DNA from: Clostridiales bacterium
Lineage (GTDB): Bacteria; Bacillota; Clostridia; Christensenellales; Aristaeellaceae
Length of the DNA: 53,089 nt
NCBI GenBank assembly: GCA_012523405.1
Contig: JAAYIN010000006.1
Span: 1 to 53,089 of the forward strand
Direction of reading: 5' to 3'
Below the pieces are notes generated by a model. That model saw nothing but the letters and a program-made list of their open reading frames with translations, did not search any database and was not told the origin of the DNA. Shown one piece after another: positions 34,415 through 43,029 of this stretch (position 1 is the stretch's first letter; each line of letters opens with the position of its first letter). The translations under genes were made by a program, and so were the position numbers.

Positions 34415-35026
34415 TCAAGTTTCGGAAATGGTTGGTTTATATCGTTTTGTGCGGTATTTCTCCGCTGTGACAATCGCCTGCAATTGAGAAAACGCAAGCT
34501 CCAGATTGTCATTGATAATCGCATATTGATAGCGGTCAATCCGATTCACTTCGCCTCGGGCGTTATTGAGCCTGCGCTCAATTTCCACCGGATCATCCGT
34601 GTTTCGAGTATGAAGCCTTACCCTTAGCTCTGCGTAGCTTGGCGGGAGAATAAAGACACTCACATAATCCGCCGCATTGTCCATCACGCTGATCGCGCCT
34701 TGAGGATCAATGTCCAAGAGAACATTATACCCCGACTCCATCAGCTGCTCTACAGGCTGCCTGAGCGTTCCGTAGTTATGCCCATGCACAGTTGCATTCT
34801 CTAAAAATTCTCCATCAGCAAGCAGTCTTGCATATTCTTCCTCGCTGACAAAGTGATAATGCACCCCGTCCATTTCGCCCGTGCGTGGCTTGCGTGTGGT
34901 GACTGAGCATGAAAAGCGAAAGCTTGGATCACTATCCACAAGTTTCTTTACCAGCGTCCCTTTGCCCGTGCCTGACGGGCCCGAAATAATCAGTAACATA
35001 CCGGTTCGCTTGATGGTGACCGCCAT
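34415..35026 (-). CDS. gmk: Guanylate kinase
   Basis: The 203-residue cytosolic enzyme phosphorylates GMP to GDP. The P-loop is GPSGTGKGT (16-24). The GMP-binding region SVTTRKPRTGEMDGVHYHFV and the lid residues RLNNARGE are present. I chose ATG 35026 because GGGAGG is 6 nt upstream; ATG 35047 would place the RBS inside the gene. The length agrees with the family (about 205). Its start is 1 nt from the remA stop, so the two are co-translated. Confidence 0.97.
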   Translation of the reverse strand: MAVTIKRTGMLLIISGPSGTGKGTLVKKLVDSDPSFRFSCSVTTRKPRTGEMDGVHYHFVSEEEYARLLADGEFLENATVHGHNYGTLRQPVEQLMESGYNVLLDIDPQGAISVMDNAADYVSVFILPPSYAELRVRLHTRNTDDPVEIERRLNNARGEVNRIDRYQYAIINDNLELAFSQLQAIVTAEKYRTKRYKPTISET

Positions 35027-35027
35027 A

Positions 35028-35300
35028 TTATACCTCCCTCTCTTCATTTCGATGGTTCGCTTCTTGAATCGATAAGCGCCCAGCGATGGTTTCCGGTTGA
35101 ATGGCAGAAAGAATGATATGGTTACTGTCAGTTTGAATCACTGACCTTGTTCGGCGGCCTTGCGTGGCATCAATGATGCACTTGCGCTCCCTGCCTTCTT
35201 GAATGAGTCTCCTCACAGGTGCGCTGTCCGGGCTCACAATCGCAACAATCCGATCCGCTGCAATCATATTACCAAAGCCGATGTTGATAAGTCGAATCAC
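35028..35300 (-). CDS. remA: RemA-like DNA-binding regulator (DUF370)
   Basis: The 90-residue protein has the RemA core ([29 protein letters not shown], then [12 protein letters not shown], then [12 protein letters not shown]). In Bacillus RemA activates extracellular matrix and osmoprotection genes by wrapping DNA as an oligomeric ring. It sits between yicC and gmk, the conserved position. An AAAGGAGG lies upstream of the ATG. Confidence 0.95.
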   Translation of the reverse strand: MIRLINIGFGNMIAADRIVAIVSPDSAPVRRLIQEGRERKCIIDATQGRRTRSVIQTDSNHIILSAIQPETIAGRLSIQEANHRNEEREV

Positions 35301-35318
35301 GCCGAACCTCCTTTAGTG

Positions 35319-36194
35319 TTATACTGCGTTTTGCACCTGTTCGCGTAGTTTTTCAATCACGCATTTTGCGTCTACGACAATCTGTGCAATCTCAGCATCA
35401 GAAGCTTTTGAACCAATGGTATTCACCTCTCGGTTCATTTCTTGAAGCAGGAAATCAAGTTTTCTGCCAACTTCAGCCTCTTGCTTAATGATTCTTTCAA
35501 ACTGGGTGATATGGCTTTCAAGCCTGCTGAGTTCCTCATCAATGGCGCATCGATCAGCCATGATGGCAACCTCCTGCGCTACGCGCTGAGCGTCAACTGC
35601 ATGCAGTTCCCATTCTTCCAGGCGGGATGTGAGCCTGCTGCGGTACTCCTGAGGAACAGCGGGTGCTTTTACCAGCACCCTTTCCCTAAGCTGCGCAAGT
35701 TCCAAAAGCCTTCCAAGCAAATCATTTGCCAAATGCTCCCCTTCGCGCGACCGCATCATGGTGAGCTCAGCAAGCGCGCCGCTAATGGCTTCATTTGCAA
35801 GGGCAGTTACCTCGTCCACATCCTCATCCGCTTGCGCGATTTGAAGTGCGCCGCTGAGCGATAGGACATCGGTTGCTACCGGACGCTTATAGTCTTGCAG
35901 TTCATTCTTTGCAGTCTTTAGCGCCTGATTAAAAGCCCCAAGGAGCGCCACATCAATCTGCACGTTACGCGTGTCCATGCGCATGTTTTGGTATGTGACA
36001 AATACGTCCACATGACCTCTGCTCAGCTCTCCTTGATTCAGGCTGCTGCGAAGTACATCTTCCAAAAAGCTAATGTTCCTTGGAATGCGAAAAGACAAAT
36101 CTAAAAAGCGATGGTTGACCGCTTTTAGCTCTATGGTCAGCTCACGTCCATCACGGCACACACGATAGCGTCCATACCCTGTCATGCTTTGCAC
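35319..36194 (-). CDS. YicC/YloC-family RNase-like protein
   Basis: The 291-residue protein shows the YicC N terminus (SMTGYGR), ELKAVNHRFLDLSFRIPR, and the C-terminal motif KLDFLLQEMNREVNTIGSKA. YicC-family members are reported to be endoribonucleases. I chose GTG 36194 because AAAGGAGG lies 10 nt upstream; ATG 36185 is the next in-frame start. It leads the yicC-remA-gmk-rpoZ-coaBC operon and has a matching promoter just upstream. Confidence 0.94.
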   Translation of the reverse strand: MQSMTGYGRYRVCRDGRELTIELKAVNHRFLDLSFRIPRNISFLEDVLRSSLNQGELSRGHVDVFVTYQNMRMDTRNVQIDVALLGAFNQALKTAKNELQDYKRPVATDVLSLSGALQIAQADEDVDEVTALANEAISGALAELTMMRSREGEHLANDLLGRLLELAQLRERVLVKAPAVPQEYRSRLTSRLEEWELHAVDAQRVAQEVAIMADRCAIDEELSRLESHITQFERIIKQEAEVGRKLDFLLQEMNREVNTIGSKASDAEIAQIVVDAKCVIEKLREQVQNAV

Positions 36195-36228
36195 TAATAC
36201 GCAGCCTCCTTTATTATGAGTAAACTTT

Positions 36229-36257
36229 ATTATATCATTTACTTGAATGAAAAACAA
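36229..36257 (-). promoter_or_regulatory. Promoter of the yicC-coaBC operon
   Basis: On the minus strand TTGTTT (36257-36252) and a perfect TATAAT (36234-36229) are separated by 17 nt. Transcription should start near 36222, about 28 nt before the yicC start. Confidence 0.7.
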
Positions 36258-36301
36258 GGATTCTCCATGCAGTATTAAAATTATCTGATTTTCCTTATAA
36301 T

Positions 36302-36335
36302 AAAACAGAACACCGTACGCATTTGCACGCTGTTC
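36302..36335 (-). terminator. Terminator of the ferredoxin gene
   Basis: On the minus strand GAACA-G-CGTGC pairs with GTACG-G-TGTTC (10 bp, one G-G mismatch, one G-T pair) and is followed by TGTTTTATT. It lies about 20 nt after the ferredoxin stop. Confidence 0.6.
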
Positions 36336-36355
36336 CGTTCTATTAATCTCTTCAA

Positions 36356-36523
36356 TTATGCCTGGGGAGCGTCTACGGGGCAAACGCCTGCACATGCACC
36401 GCAATCAATGCATTTTTCAGGATCGATAACGTATTGGTTGTCACCCTCGGAAATCGCGTCTACGGGACATTCGGGTTGGCAAGCGCCGCAGCTGATGCAA
36501 TCCTCAGTAATCTGATATGCCAT
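36356..36523 (-). CDS. 2[4Fe-4S] ferredoxin
   Basis: The 55-residue protein is a clostridial-type ferredoxin. Two cysteine clusters, CISCGACQPEC-P (Cys9, 12, 15, 19) and CIDCGACAGVC-P (Cys38, 41, 44, 48), each bind a 4Fe-4S centre; the fourth Cys of each set completes the other cluster. It carries low-potential electrons in anaerobic metabolism, for instance with hydrogenases or pyruvate:ferredoxin oxidoreductase. GAGGTG lies 7 nt before the ATG. Its own promoter and terminator make it a single-gene unit. It is short and easy to miss. Confidence 0.96.
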   Translation of the reverse strand: MAYQITEDCISCGACQPECPVDAISEGDNQYVIDPEKCIDCGACAGVCPVDAPQA

Positions 36524-36541
36524 GGAATTTCACCTCACAGT

Positions 36542-36582
36542 ATTTCTAGCAATGCCTGATAGAATCAGGAGTTACTAGAAAT
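36542..36582 (-). promoter_or_regulatory. Nested hairpin at the ferredoxin mRNA 5' end
   Basis: Outer arms ATTTCTAG (36542-36549) and CTAGAAAT (36575-36582) and inner arms CCTGAT (36555-36560) and ATCAGG (36564-36569) form an imperfect hairpin. It lies at the predicted transcript start and ends about 10 nt before the RBS. It could stabilise the mRNA, or be a ricT terminator lacking its T run. Confidence 0.45.
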
Positions 36583-36583
36583 A

Positions 36584-36612
36584 ATAATATCACGACATGA
36601 TGTATATTGCAA
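36584..36612 (-). promoter_or_regulatory. Promoter of the ferredoxin gene
   Basis: On the minus strand TTGCAA (36612-36607) and TATTAT (36589-36584) are 17 nt apart, giving a start near 36577. Confidence 0.65.
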
Positions 36613-36633
36613 GTATTTGTTAGAGACTGGATA

Positions 36634-37674
36634 TTAATCTTTCTTCGTTGCTGCATCCAGTGCATCTTCAACCGCACGGCGCCAATTATCGCTTTGCTGC
36701 ACAGGCTCCATCGTCGTTATCTCGGCAGGTTTCTCCTGCTGATCACCGCTTGGTTCCTCACCTTGCGTTGCTTTCTTGGGCTTCTTTACCGCTTCCTTTT
36801 GGGGACGCTGACGTGCTTCTGGTGCTTTTTCACGCGGTTTTGCATCGGATGCAGGCTGCGCAGCGGGTCTTGTCCATTTGATATCCTCTAGCGGGAAGGA
36901 TTTGATCTCGGAAGTGTCGCCTTTGCGAATGCGCACCGTGACCACTTCTTTGAGCACATTGGATTCAAGGACAATGCCGAATCCATCGGGCGTTTCGACA
37001 TCCTTGCCCTGCTTTGGCATGCGCTTACGGGTTGCTTCGTAATGATCCTGCTCAAATTTGAGGCAGCACATGAGCCGTCCGCAAACACCTGAAATCTTTG
37101 TGGGATTAAGGGAGAGATTCTGCTCTTTTGCCATCTTGATGCTCACAGGCTGGAAATCACCAAGGAAGCTGCCGCAGCAGATCGGGCGGCCGCAAGGGCC
37201 TAGTCCGCCCAGCATCTTCGCTTCATCGCGAACACCGATCTGTCTGAGCTCAATGCGTGTATGAAATACCGAAGCCAAATCCTTTACCAAGGAGCGGAAA
37301 TCCACCCTGCCATTGGCGGTAAAGTAAAAGAGAATCTTGGTATTGTCAAATGTCTGCTCAACGCCAACAAGCTTCATGTCCAGCTTATGCTCTTGAATCT
37401 TGTGCTGGCAAACATCATATGCTTCTTTTTCAAATGTTATGTTTTCCTTTGCATGCGCTGCATCCTCATCTGTTGCAATGCGCACAACAGGCTTTAGGGG
37501 AGACGGAATAAGCTCGTCCTCCACCTCACGTACACCCGTGATGACCTGTCCATATTCCAGACCCCTCGCGGTCTCTACGATCACGAAGCTTCCGGCAATC
37601 GGCCAAAATTTGCCCGGATCGAAATAATATAATTTTCCTGCGTTCTTAAACCTTATGCCAACGACTGCTGCCAT
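36634..37674 (-). CDS. ricT: PSP1-domain protein RicT (YaaT)
   Basis: The 346-residue protein has the PSP1 core with two conserved cysteine motifs, GPCGRPICC and GVCGRLMCC. In Bacillus RicT joins RicA and RicF in an Fe-S complex that supports RNase Y mRNA processing, sporulation and competence. The last 80 residues form a Lys/Pro/Glu-rich tail absent from short homologues. The gene overlaps holB by 22 nt, the normal holB-ricT order in Firmicutes. Confidence 0.95.
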   Translation of the reverse strand: MAAVVGIRFKNAGKLYYFDPGKFWPIAGSFVIVETARGLEYGQVITGVREVEDELIPSPLKPVVRIATDEDAAHAKENITFEKEAYDVCQHKIQEHKLDMKLVGVEQTFDNTKILFYFTANGRVDFRSLVKDLASVFHTRIELRQIGVRDEAKMLGGLGPCGRPICCGSFLGDFQPVSIKMAKEQNLSLNPTKISGVCGRLMCCLKFEQDHYEATRKRMPKQGKDVETPDGFGIVLESNVLKEVVTVRIRKGDTSEIKSFPLEDIKWTRPAAQPASDAKPREKAPEARQRPQKEAVKKPKKATQGEEPSGDQQEKPAEITTMEPVQQSDNWRRAVEDALDAATKKD

Positions 37675-38678
37675 TTTATTTGTTCCTCCAATAGTCTTAA
37701 CATGAGATGGTCAATATTCGACTGCCAATTCACTTGCCCCGCTTTTCGCTTGCGGGTGTCAAACACCATCGTCAATAGTTCAGTAAAATCCTCAATAGGA
37801 GCGCTTACGGATGCTTTTTGCCAAACGCTTGGGTAATTTGCCAGCGCATCTGGATCCAGCATTCCGCATCTCACCATCAATGCCTGGTGAATGGCTTGTT
37901 CTAGTGCATTTAGATATTGATCTGCGCCTTCGCGACTTTCCTTTAGCTTCGTACTGACACCGACACATGCAGCATCATTGGTCATGCTAAAAGCAGCATT
38001 CACAAAGGTCTGTACTTCACTACCGGCAGCATTTTCGTCCAGCATTTCAAGTGCCGTGCCTACATTGCCGCCACAGCGGCGCAAAACCGGCACAATCTGC
38101 TGGTCGCTATATCCAAGTTTCATAAGTGTATTGCCCAAAATCTCATCTGGCCATGGCGATAGCTTCACACGAACGCATCTGGATGCGATGGTTCCAAGTG
38201 TTGCGGTTAGCTCATGGGTCATCAGTAAATATACGACATTTGCCACAGGCTCTTCAAGCGATTTAAGCAAGCAATTCTGCGCTTGATGCGTCATTTTTTC
38301 AACGGGCTCGATAAGCACCACGCGATATCCCGAGCCAAAAGCATGCTGGGATGTTTTCGCAATCATATCACGCACCCGATCAACACCAATTTGCTTCCCG
38401 TCATCTGCGAAAATCGTTAGCAAATCCGGATTATTGCCCTCAAAAAACTGTTTGCACTCATAGCATGTGCCGCAAGGTTTGTTTTCAGACGTACAAAACA
38501 GGGCGCTTGCCAGCACCTTAGCAAAGGTTCGTTTGCCAAGGCCGCGTGCGCCCGTTAGTAGATACGCATGCACAGTTTTTTGATTGCGAAATTGCTTCAT
38601 AACCACGCTGCTATTAGCACTCAAGCGTTCATAATCCATGAACGCAGGCAGCAGCGCGGTCTGCTGGGTTTGTGTCAA
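37653..38678 (-). CDS. holB: DNA polymerase III delta' subunit
   Basis: The 341-residue clamp-loader subunit has a P-loop-like GARGLGKRTF, the zinc-binding cysteines (CTSENKPCGTCYECK), the SRC motif in TIASRCVRV and LLKSLEEP. It helps load the beta clamp onto DNA. I chose TTG 38678 because AGAAAGGA lies 6 nt upstream; TTG 38699 has no RBS and ATG 38639 is less likely. It starts 23 nt after darA, in the operon darA-holB-ricT. Confidence 0.93.
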   Translation of the reverse strand: MTQTQQTALLPAFMDYERLSANSSVVMKQFRNQKTVHAYLLTGARGLGKRTFAKVLASALFCTSENKPCGTCYECKQFFEGNNPDLLTIFADDGKQIGVDRVRDMIAKTSQHAFGSGYRVVLIEPVEKMTHQAQNCLLKSLEEPVANVVYLLMTHELTATLGTIASRCVRVKLSPWPDEILGNTLMKLGYSDQQIVPVLRRCGGNVGTALEMLDENAAGSEVQTFVNAAFSMTNDAACVGVSTKLKESREGADQYLNALEQAIHQALMVRCGMLDPDALANYPSVWQKASVSAPIEDFTELLTMVFDTRKRKAGQVNWQSNIDHLMLRLLEEQIKWQQSLA

Positions 38679-38700
38679 ATCGATTCCTTTCTGAGGCAAC

Positions 38701-39030
38701 TTACAGCTTCATAAATTGATCTACTGTAAGTACAAACACGGTTGCACCGCCTACAACCACTTCAATGGGATAGGGTGTATATGCACCGGGCATACCCACC
38801 ATTGATGCGGGTGAAGGGGAAATTTGCTTGCGGCTTTTGCAAACCTTCTCAATAATATCCATTGCGCCTTGGAAACGGTCATCATCGACACCGACGATCA
38901 GCGTCGTGTTGCCCGCACGTAGAAAACCACCGGTTGTTGCAAGCTTGGTGACACCGAAATTATCATTCATCAACTGGCTGATTAAACGAGATGCATCCTC
39001 ATCCTGAACAATAGCAATAATAAGTTTCAT
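38701..39030 (-). CDS. darA: Cyclic di-AMP receptor DarA (PII-like)
   Basis: The 109-residue protein matches the PII-like DarA/PstA family: MKLIIAIVQDEDASRL, then FGVTKLATTGGFLRAGNTT, then IGVD-type strands and the C-terminal VGGATVFVL. It binds the second messenger c-di-AMP. The gene sits upstream of holB as in Bacillus (yaaQ). GGGAGGAACC precedes the ATG. Confidence 0.96.
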   Translation of the reverse strand: MKLIIAIVQDEDASRLISQLMNDNFGVTKLATTGGFLRAGNTTLIVGVDDDRFQGAMDIIEKVCKSRKQISPSPASMVGMPGAYTPYPIEVVVGGATVFVLTVDQFMKL

Positions 39031-39071
39031 AATCGGTTCCTCCCAATGCAGGTATTTTGTTTACCCGTTTT

Positions 39072-39100
39072 AGTATACCGCAAAATCATGGGTTGCGCAA
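39072..39100 (-). promoter_or_regulatory. Promoter of the darA-holB-ricT operon
   Basis: On the minus strand TTGCGC (39100-39095) and TATACT (39077-39072) are 17 nt apart, with a start near 39065. The rest of the 39101-39392 gap shows no clear element apart from AGGAGGTGA before the sigma factor gene. Confidence 0.55.
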
Positions 39101-39392
39101 GCAGTGTATCCATCATGTTTTTGGCGGCTAACGGGCAGCAAAACGCTCCTTTTTTTCATCACTTTATACGCTCCATCTCCGTATTTTACTCACTCTCGCC
39201 GCCGCTTTGCTCAAAACCACCAGTTGATAAGCAGCACGCAACGCTTCCATTAACTAAAGGAATGGAAAAATGATATCCTGCGTCCTATATGTGGTACTAT
39301 GAAAGAAACAATGCAGCATTCAAAAATTATTATTTTCACCGCTTGGTTATTGTGAATGATTGGGTGTCTAAGTATATAGGAGGTGAGAACGC

Positions 39393-39917
39393 ATGGAAGT
39401 TGTCATGAACCCCGCCAGCAGCTGCCAGGAGCAATTGGACTTTCTGATTACCCAATATGAAAAAGACCTGATTGGGATGTGCTACGCGTACCTGCGAGAT
39501 ATTTCCCTTGCAGAAGATGCAGCGCAGGAGACTTTTATCAAAGCCTACAAGAATATGAATGCATTTCGCGGGGATAGCAGTGTGAAAACATGGCTCATGC
39601 GTATTGCCATTAATGAATGCAAGCGAATACGCAAAAATGCGTGGTATCGATACGTAGATCGCCATGTATCCATAGATCAAGTATGCCTCACTACGCCGCT
39701 TAGGCCGCCCTCAATAGAGGATATACAGCTCACATCTGAGATCATGAGCCTTCCGCGAAGACAAATGGAAGTGATTCTTTTGCACTACTATCAAGAGATG
39801 GATGTTCAGGAGATTTCCGTGGCGCTGGCCATTACCACGCAAGCCGTGTACTTAAGGCTAAAAAAAGCGCGTGCCAAACTAAAACACGCGATAGAAGGAG
39901 GCATAGACGATGAATGA
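39393..39917 (+). CDS. ECF-type RNA polymerase sigma factor
   Basis: The 174-residue protein has sigma region 2 (LIGMCYAYLRDISLAEDAAQETF, then FRGDSSVKTWLMRIAINECK) and region 4 (LPRRQMEVILLHYYQEMDVQEIS, ending in a helix-turn-helix TTQAVYLRLKKAR). No extra domains are present, so it is a compact ECF sigma. AGGAGGTGA lies 6 nt before the ATG. The next gene overlaps by 8 nt and codes for a membrane protein, the usual anti-sigma arrangement. ECF factors typically respond to envelope stress. Confidence 0.96.
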   Translation: MEVVMNPASSCQEQLDFLITQYEKDLIGMCYAYLRDISLAEDAAQETFIKAYKNMNAFRGDSSVKTWLMRIAINECKRIRKNAWYRYVDRHVSIDQVCLTTPLRPPSIEDIQLTSEIMSLPRRQMEVILLHYYQEMDVQEISVALAITTQAVYLRLKKARAKLKHAIEGGIDDE

Positions 39918-40899
39918 TCACTATAACAGCGATGTCGCGCGAGTCCGGAATGCACTTGGAAACTGCTATTCACAAATTGAAGATAGACCATCACTGCGCA
40001 ATCGTATCATGTGCGAAATCAAAGGAGAAGGCAGCGTGAAAAAGAAGTTATCCATTGGATTGGTATTAGCGATTGTTACGCTATTAGCGATGATGACAGT
40101 CGCTATCGCGGGGATCATCACTGCAAAATCCTATCAGATTACCACATATGACCAAGTGACTGTCTATGACCTTGTGCCACAGCAACTATATATCGGGAAT
40201 GGGGTTGTACACTTAGAATCAGGTTATTTGCGAGGAGGTTATGAAGTCGATGAAGATTGCATTTCTGCCATGGAAAAAAATAGCACCCTTGCATTTTTTA
40301 ACGCCAGCCTCGAGCCACAATGGGAAATTACTGATTCGCGTTTAATAGGGTGCCTGTTTACGCAAGTGAAAGAAGCCAATGGTTTCATTTATCTTGGCAA
40401 AGAAGCCACCGCTTCCGAGGAATGGTCTCCTGCGTTAATGAAGGTTAGCATCATTGACGGGCAAATTGCATGGTTTTATCAGGGGGAAAGAGACATGGTA
40501 ATCACTGACTTTGCACTGATGGACGATTGCGTCATTGGTGTTGGTTACAAAGCAGAAGTAAGTACAGGAAGACGGTTGGGATGTATCTTCAAAATTGACG
40601 CTGACGGAAATTATGTATGGGAGAAACAGGCTGACAATATATCGGCGTTCAATGCAGCATACGCTCAAGAGGATCGTTTAATTGCAATAGGTCGTGAGCA
40701 GGATAACAATTCTGCATACTTGATTCTTTACGACGGTCAGGGAAATCTTATCGAAAGCCAACCTCTTGATGTGGACATTCCTGTAGGTTCAAGTATTCGA
40801 ATTCAAAAAACTTATTCTGGAAAAATTATCGCTTTTATTAACGCAAGTAATAATGAATTAGCATCAACTGATACTAATTATATTGTTCTATCAGAGTAA
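39910..40899 (+). CDS. Membrane protein, likely anti-sigma factor with sensor domain
   Basis: The 329-residue protein has a short cytoplasmic N terminus (about 45 residues, ending in KKK), one membrane helix near 47-69 and a large extracytoplasmic part. That part contains repeated WXI and GXIYLG-like strands that resemble a small beta-propeller. It lacks a visible zinc-binding anti-sigma motif in the short N terminus, so the mode of sigma binding is unclear. The 8-nt overlap with the sigma gene and the topology support an anti-sigma role. No family was recognised for the outer domain. Confidence 0.88.
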   Translation: MNDHYNSDVARVRNALGNCYSQIEDRPSLRNRIMCEIKGEGSVKKKLSIGLVLAIVTLLAMMTVAIAGIITAKSYQITTYDQVTVYDLVPQQLYIGNGVVHLESGYLRGGYEVDEDCISAMEKNSTLAFFNASLEPQWEITDSRLIGCLFTQVKEANGFIYLGKEATASEEWSPALMKVSIIDGQIAWFYQGERDMVITDFALMDDCVIGVGYKAEVSTGRRLGCIFKIDADGNYVWEKQADNISAFNAAYAQEDRLIAIGREQDNNSAYLILYDGQGNLIESQPLDVDIPVGSSIRIQKTYSGKIIAFINASNNELASTDTNYIVLSE

Positions 40900-41040
40900 C
40901 TCGCGTTGGCTTTCTATCAAAACAACGACCGCATTGGATGCTTTTCGATCACCTACGCTTGAGGTTTCTTCGGATTCTCTATTTTACGATGCATCGCTTA
41001 AAGGCTGAACGACTTCGTCTCGCTAAGGTTCCAATCAAAA

Positions 41041-41075
41041 ACAAACGCAAGGGTTATTCCCCTGCGTTTGTTTTT
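41041..41075. terminator. Bidirectional terminator
   Basis: ACAAACGCA-A-GGG pairs with CCC-C-TGCGTTTGT around TTATT, with TTTTT after it on the plus strand and TTTTT on the minus strand. It serves the sigma operon and the convergent ABC permease gene. The rest of the 40900-41090 gap shows nothing else. Confidence 0.85.
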
Positions 41076-41090
41076 CATAAAATTTTAACT

Positions 41091-41903
41091 CTACTCAAGA
41101 TTGAGCTTTCTCTTCAGAATGTAATTCGTGATGAAAAAGCAAATGGCACTGACCACGAGTGTAAATAAAAGCGCCATGCATATCAGAGATATATTCATAT
41201 CATCGCCTTGGCTTGGAATCGTCAAACTGCTTCCCAAATCATTTGTTGTGCCCAATGAGGACCAAGGCAATAGCAGCCTCAGCCGAGTGATTACAGACAT
41301 ACCTGCAATGAGTGTGCCGCCAATGGCGATTGATTTAAAGCGGCTGACAAGGTGCCCAACGGTGATGCTTGTGTAGATGAGCAAAATATCCTGCACCGTG
41401 GTGGCTATCATCAAGATGATGAATACGATGATCTGCAAAATGATATGGGGCTGCGCTGCCAGTGCCTCAAAAGCCACCCTCATAATGCCTTCCGTCCATA
41501 GCGATTCGGCGATGCTTGTCACAAACAATATCGTCGCAATAGCCACGATTATAGAAATCAAAATTGCAATCAGACCGCAAAGTAACTTTGAAATAATGAG
41601 CTGCCACGACGCTACAGGCAATGTGTGCATCAGATAACCTTCATCGCTTAGCAAGCTTTTGTTATAACGGTTCACTAGAAAAACAATCACAAGCACAAAC
41701 ATCGCCACTAATATAATGCTCAGGCTAACCAAGCCAATGATCCCTGCGGTATTGGGACTCGTAATGAGTTTCCCGCCCTGTCCATCCGACTCAAAGGGCA
41801 GAACAAATCGTGTAAACAAACTAACAAGAATAGCCGCTGGCCAAATCAAACCGAATTGCTTCATCATCGCTCGGCAATCATATTTTACAAGCTTCCATAA
41901 CAT
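41091..41903 (-). CDS. ABC-2 type transporter permease (YtrA-regulated)
   Basis: The 270-residue membrane protein has six hydrophobic segments with no soluble domain of note. It is the permease half of the transporter whose ATPase gene ends one base inside its start. Polar segments such as NRYNKSLLSDEGYLMHTLPV, which often occur in Firmicutes ABC-2 permeases, are visible near residues 78-97. The substrate is unknown; similar loci in Bacillus (ytr) respond to cell-wall antibiotics. Confidence 0.9.
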   Translation of the reverse strand: MLWKLVKYDCRAMMKQFGLIWPAAILVSLFTRFVLPFESDGQGGKLITSPNTAGIIGLVSLSIILVAMFVLVIVFLVNRYNKSLLSDEGYLMHTLPVASWQLIISKLLCGLIAILISIIVAIATILFVTSIAESLWTEGIMRVAFEALAAQPHIILQIIVFIILMIATTVQDILLIYTSITVGHLVSRFKSIAIGGTLIAGMSVITRLRLLLPWSSLGTTNDLGSSLTIPSQGDDMNISLICMALLFTLVVSAICFFITNYILKRKLNLE

Positions 41904-42628
41904 TAGAATTCGCCTCCTTCTACGGGATGCGCACGAAATATCTCGCGGAACAGGGCATCCACACTCTTGCCCTCTTCTGAGCGGATGTCATCCACCGATT
42001 GATGACGCATGATTTTCCCCTCTTTAAGGAAGATGACTTCATCCAAAACCGGCTCAATATCTGCAATCAAGTGGGTGGAGATCACGACCGTGCCCTCCTG
42101 ATTATAGTTAGTCAAAATGGTGTTCAGAATAAAATCGCGCGCCGCTGGGTCAACTCCGGCAATCGGCTCATCCAGCAAATAGAGCTGTGCCTTGCGCGAC
42201 ATCACAAGCACCAGCTGCACCTTTTCTTTCGTGCCCTTTGACATGGTCTTGAGCTTCTCCTTGGGTTCGATTCCAAGGCTCTTGCACATGCTCTCCGCTT
42301 TTTTACGGTCAAAATCAGCGTAAAAATCTTCAAACACATCGAACATATCGGATGCATTCATCCAGTTAGCAAAGTATGTACGATCGGGCAAATAGCTGAT
42401 GATTGCCTTGCTTTTGGCACCAATGGCTTCGCCTGCAATGGCTACTTTACCGCTGGTAGGCTGCAAAAGCCCGCACAGGATTTTGATCAATGTGGTTTTG
42501 CCGCTACCGTTTGGCCCCAGCAGACCAATAATTCGTCCGCGTCCCACCGATAAGTCTACGCAATCCAGTGCACGCTTGGCTCCATAGCGCTTGCCAAGTC
42601 CGCTGCACTCAATAAGTTTTTCGTTCAT
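41903..42628 (-). CDS. ABC transporter ATP-binding subunit
   Basis: The 241-residue ATPase has Walker A GPNGSGKTT, signature MSKGTKEK and Walker B LYLLDEPIAGVD with the switch His in VVISTH. All catalytic residues are intact. The signature MSKGTKEK resembles BcrA/YtrB-type proteins. The gene overlaps the GntR regulator by 4 nt (ATGA-type) and the permease by one base, so the three form one operon. Confidence 0.95.
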   Translation of the reverse strand: MNEKLIECSGLGKRYGAKRALDCVDLSVGRGRIIGLLGPNGSGKTTLIKILCGLLQPTSGKVAIAGEAIGAKSKAIISYLPDRTYFANWMNASDMFDVFEDFYADFDRKKAESMCKSLGIEPKEKLKTMSKGTKEKVQLVLVMSRKAQLYLLDEPIAGVDPAARDFILNTILTNYNQEGTVVISTHLIADIEPVLDEVIFLKEGKIMRHQSVDDIRSEEGKSVDALFREIFRAHPVEGGEF

Positions 42629-42984
42629 TTGGTTTCCTCCTTCAGCATCTCCACAGCTTGAGCCTTATCATATCCAAGCTGTTCCATACCATGAAGATAC
42701 TCACTAGCCTTGATTTTCGCCTCTGCCAAGCGAGCCTTTTCCAGCACCTGCAAATCCTCTGTTACGATTCGGCCTGCCGTTCGCTCTGCCTTTGCCAAGC
42801 CGTCCTGCTCAAGCTGCGCAAGTGCTCTTTGCATTGTATTTGGATTCACGCCTGCCTGCATTGCTAGCTCCCTGACCGATGGCAATCGGCTTCCCGGCGG
42901 ATAGACCCCCGAAATAATGCCGCGAGCCAGTTGTTCGCTCAGTTGCAGCCAGATGGGACGATCGTCTGTAAGTTTCCAATCCAT
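42625..42984 (-). CDS. GntR-family regulator, YtrA type
   Basis: The 119-residue protein has the GntR winged helix (IWLQLSEQLARGIISGVYPPGSRLPSVRELA, then NPNTMQRALAQLEQDGL) and only a short C-terminal helical segment instead of an effector domain. That architecture defines the YtrA subfamily. Such proteins usually repress the ABC transporter gene beside them. AGGTGG lies 7 nt before the ATG. A perfect palindrome over its own promoter is the probable operator. Confidence 0.95.
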   Translation of the reverse strand: MDWKLTDDRPIWLQLSEQLARGIISGVYPPGSRLPSVRELAMQAGVNPNTMQRALAQLEQDGLAKAERTAGRIVTEDLQVLEKARLAEAKIKASEYLHGMEQLGYDKAQAVEMLKEETK

Positions 42985-43029
42985 TATGATTCCACCTGCC
43001 TCGCTCGTTAATTGTATTATTGCCTTAGT

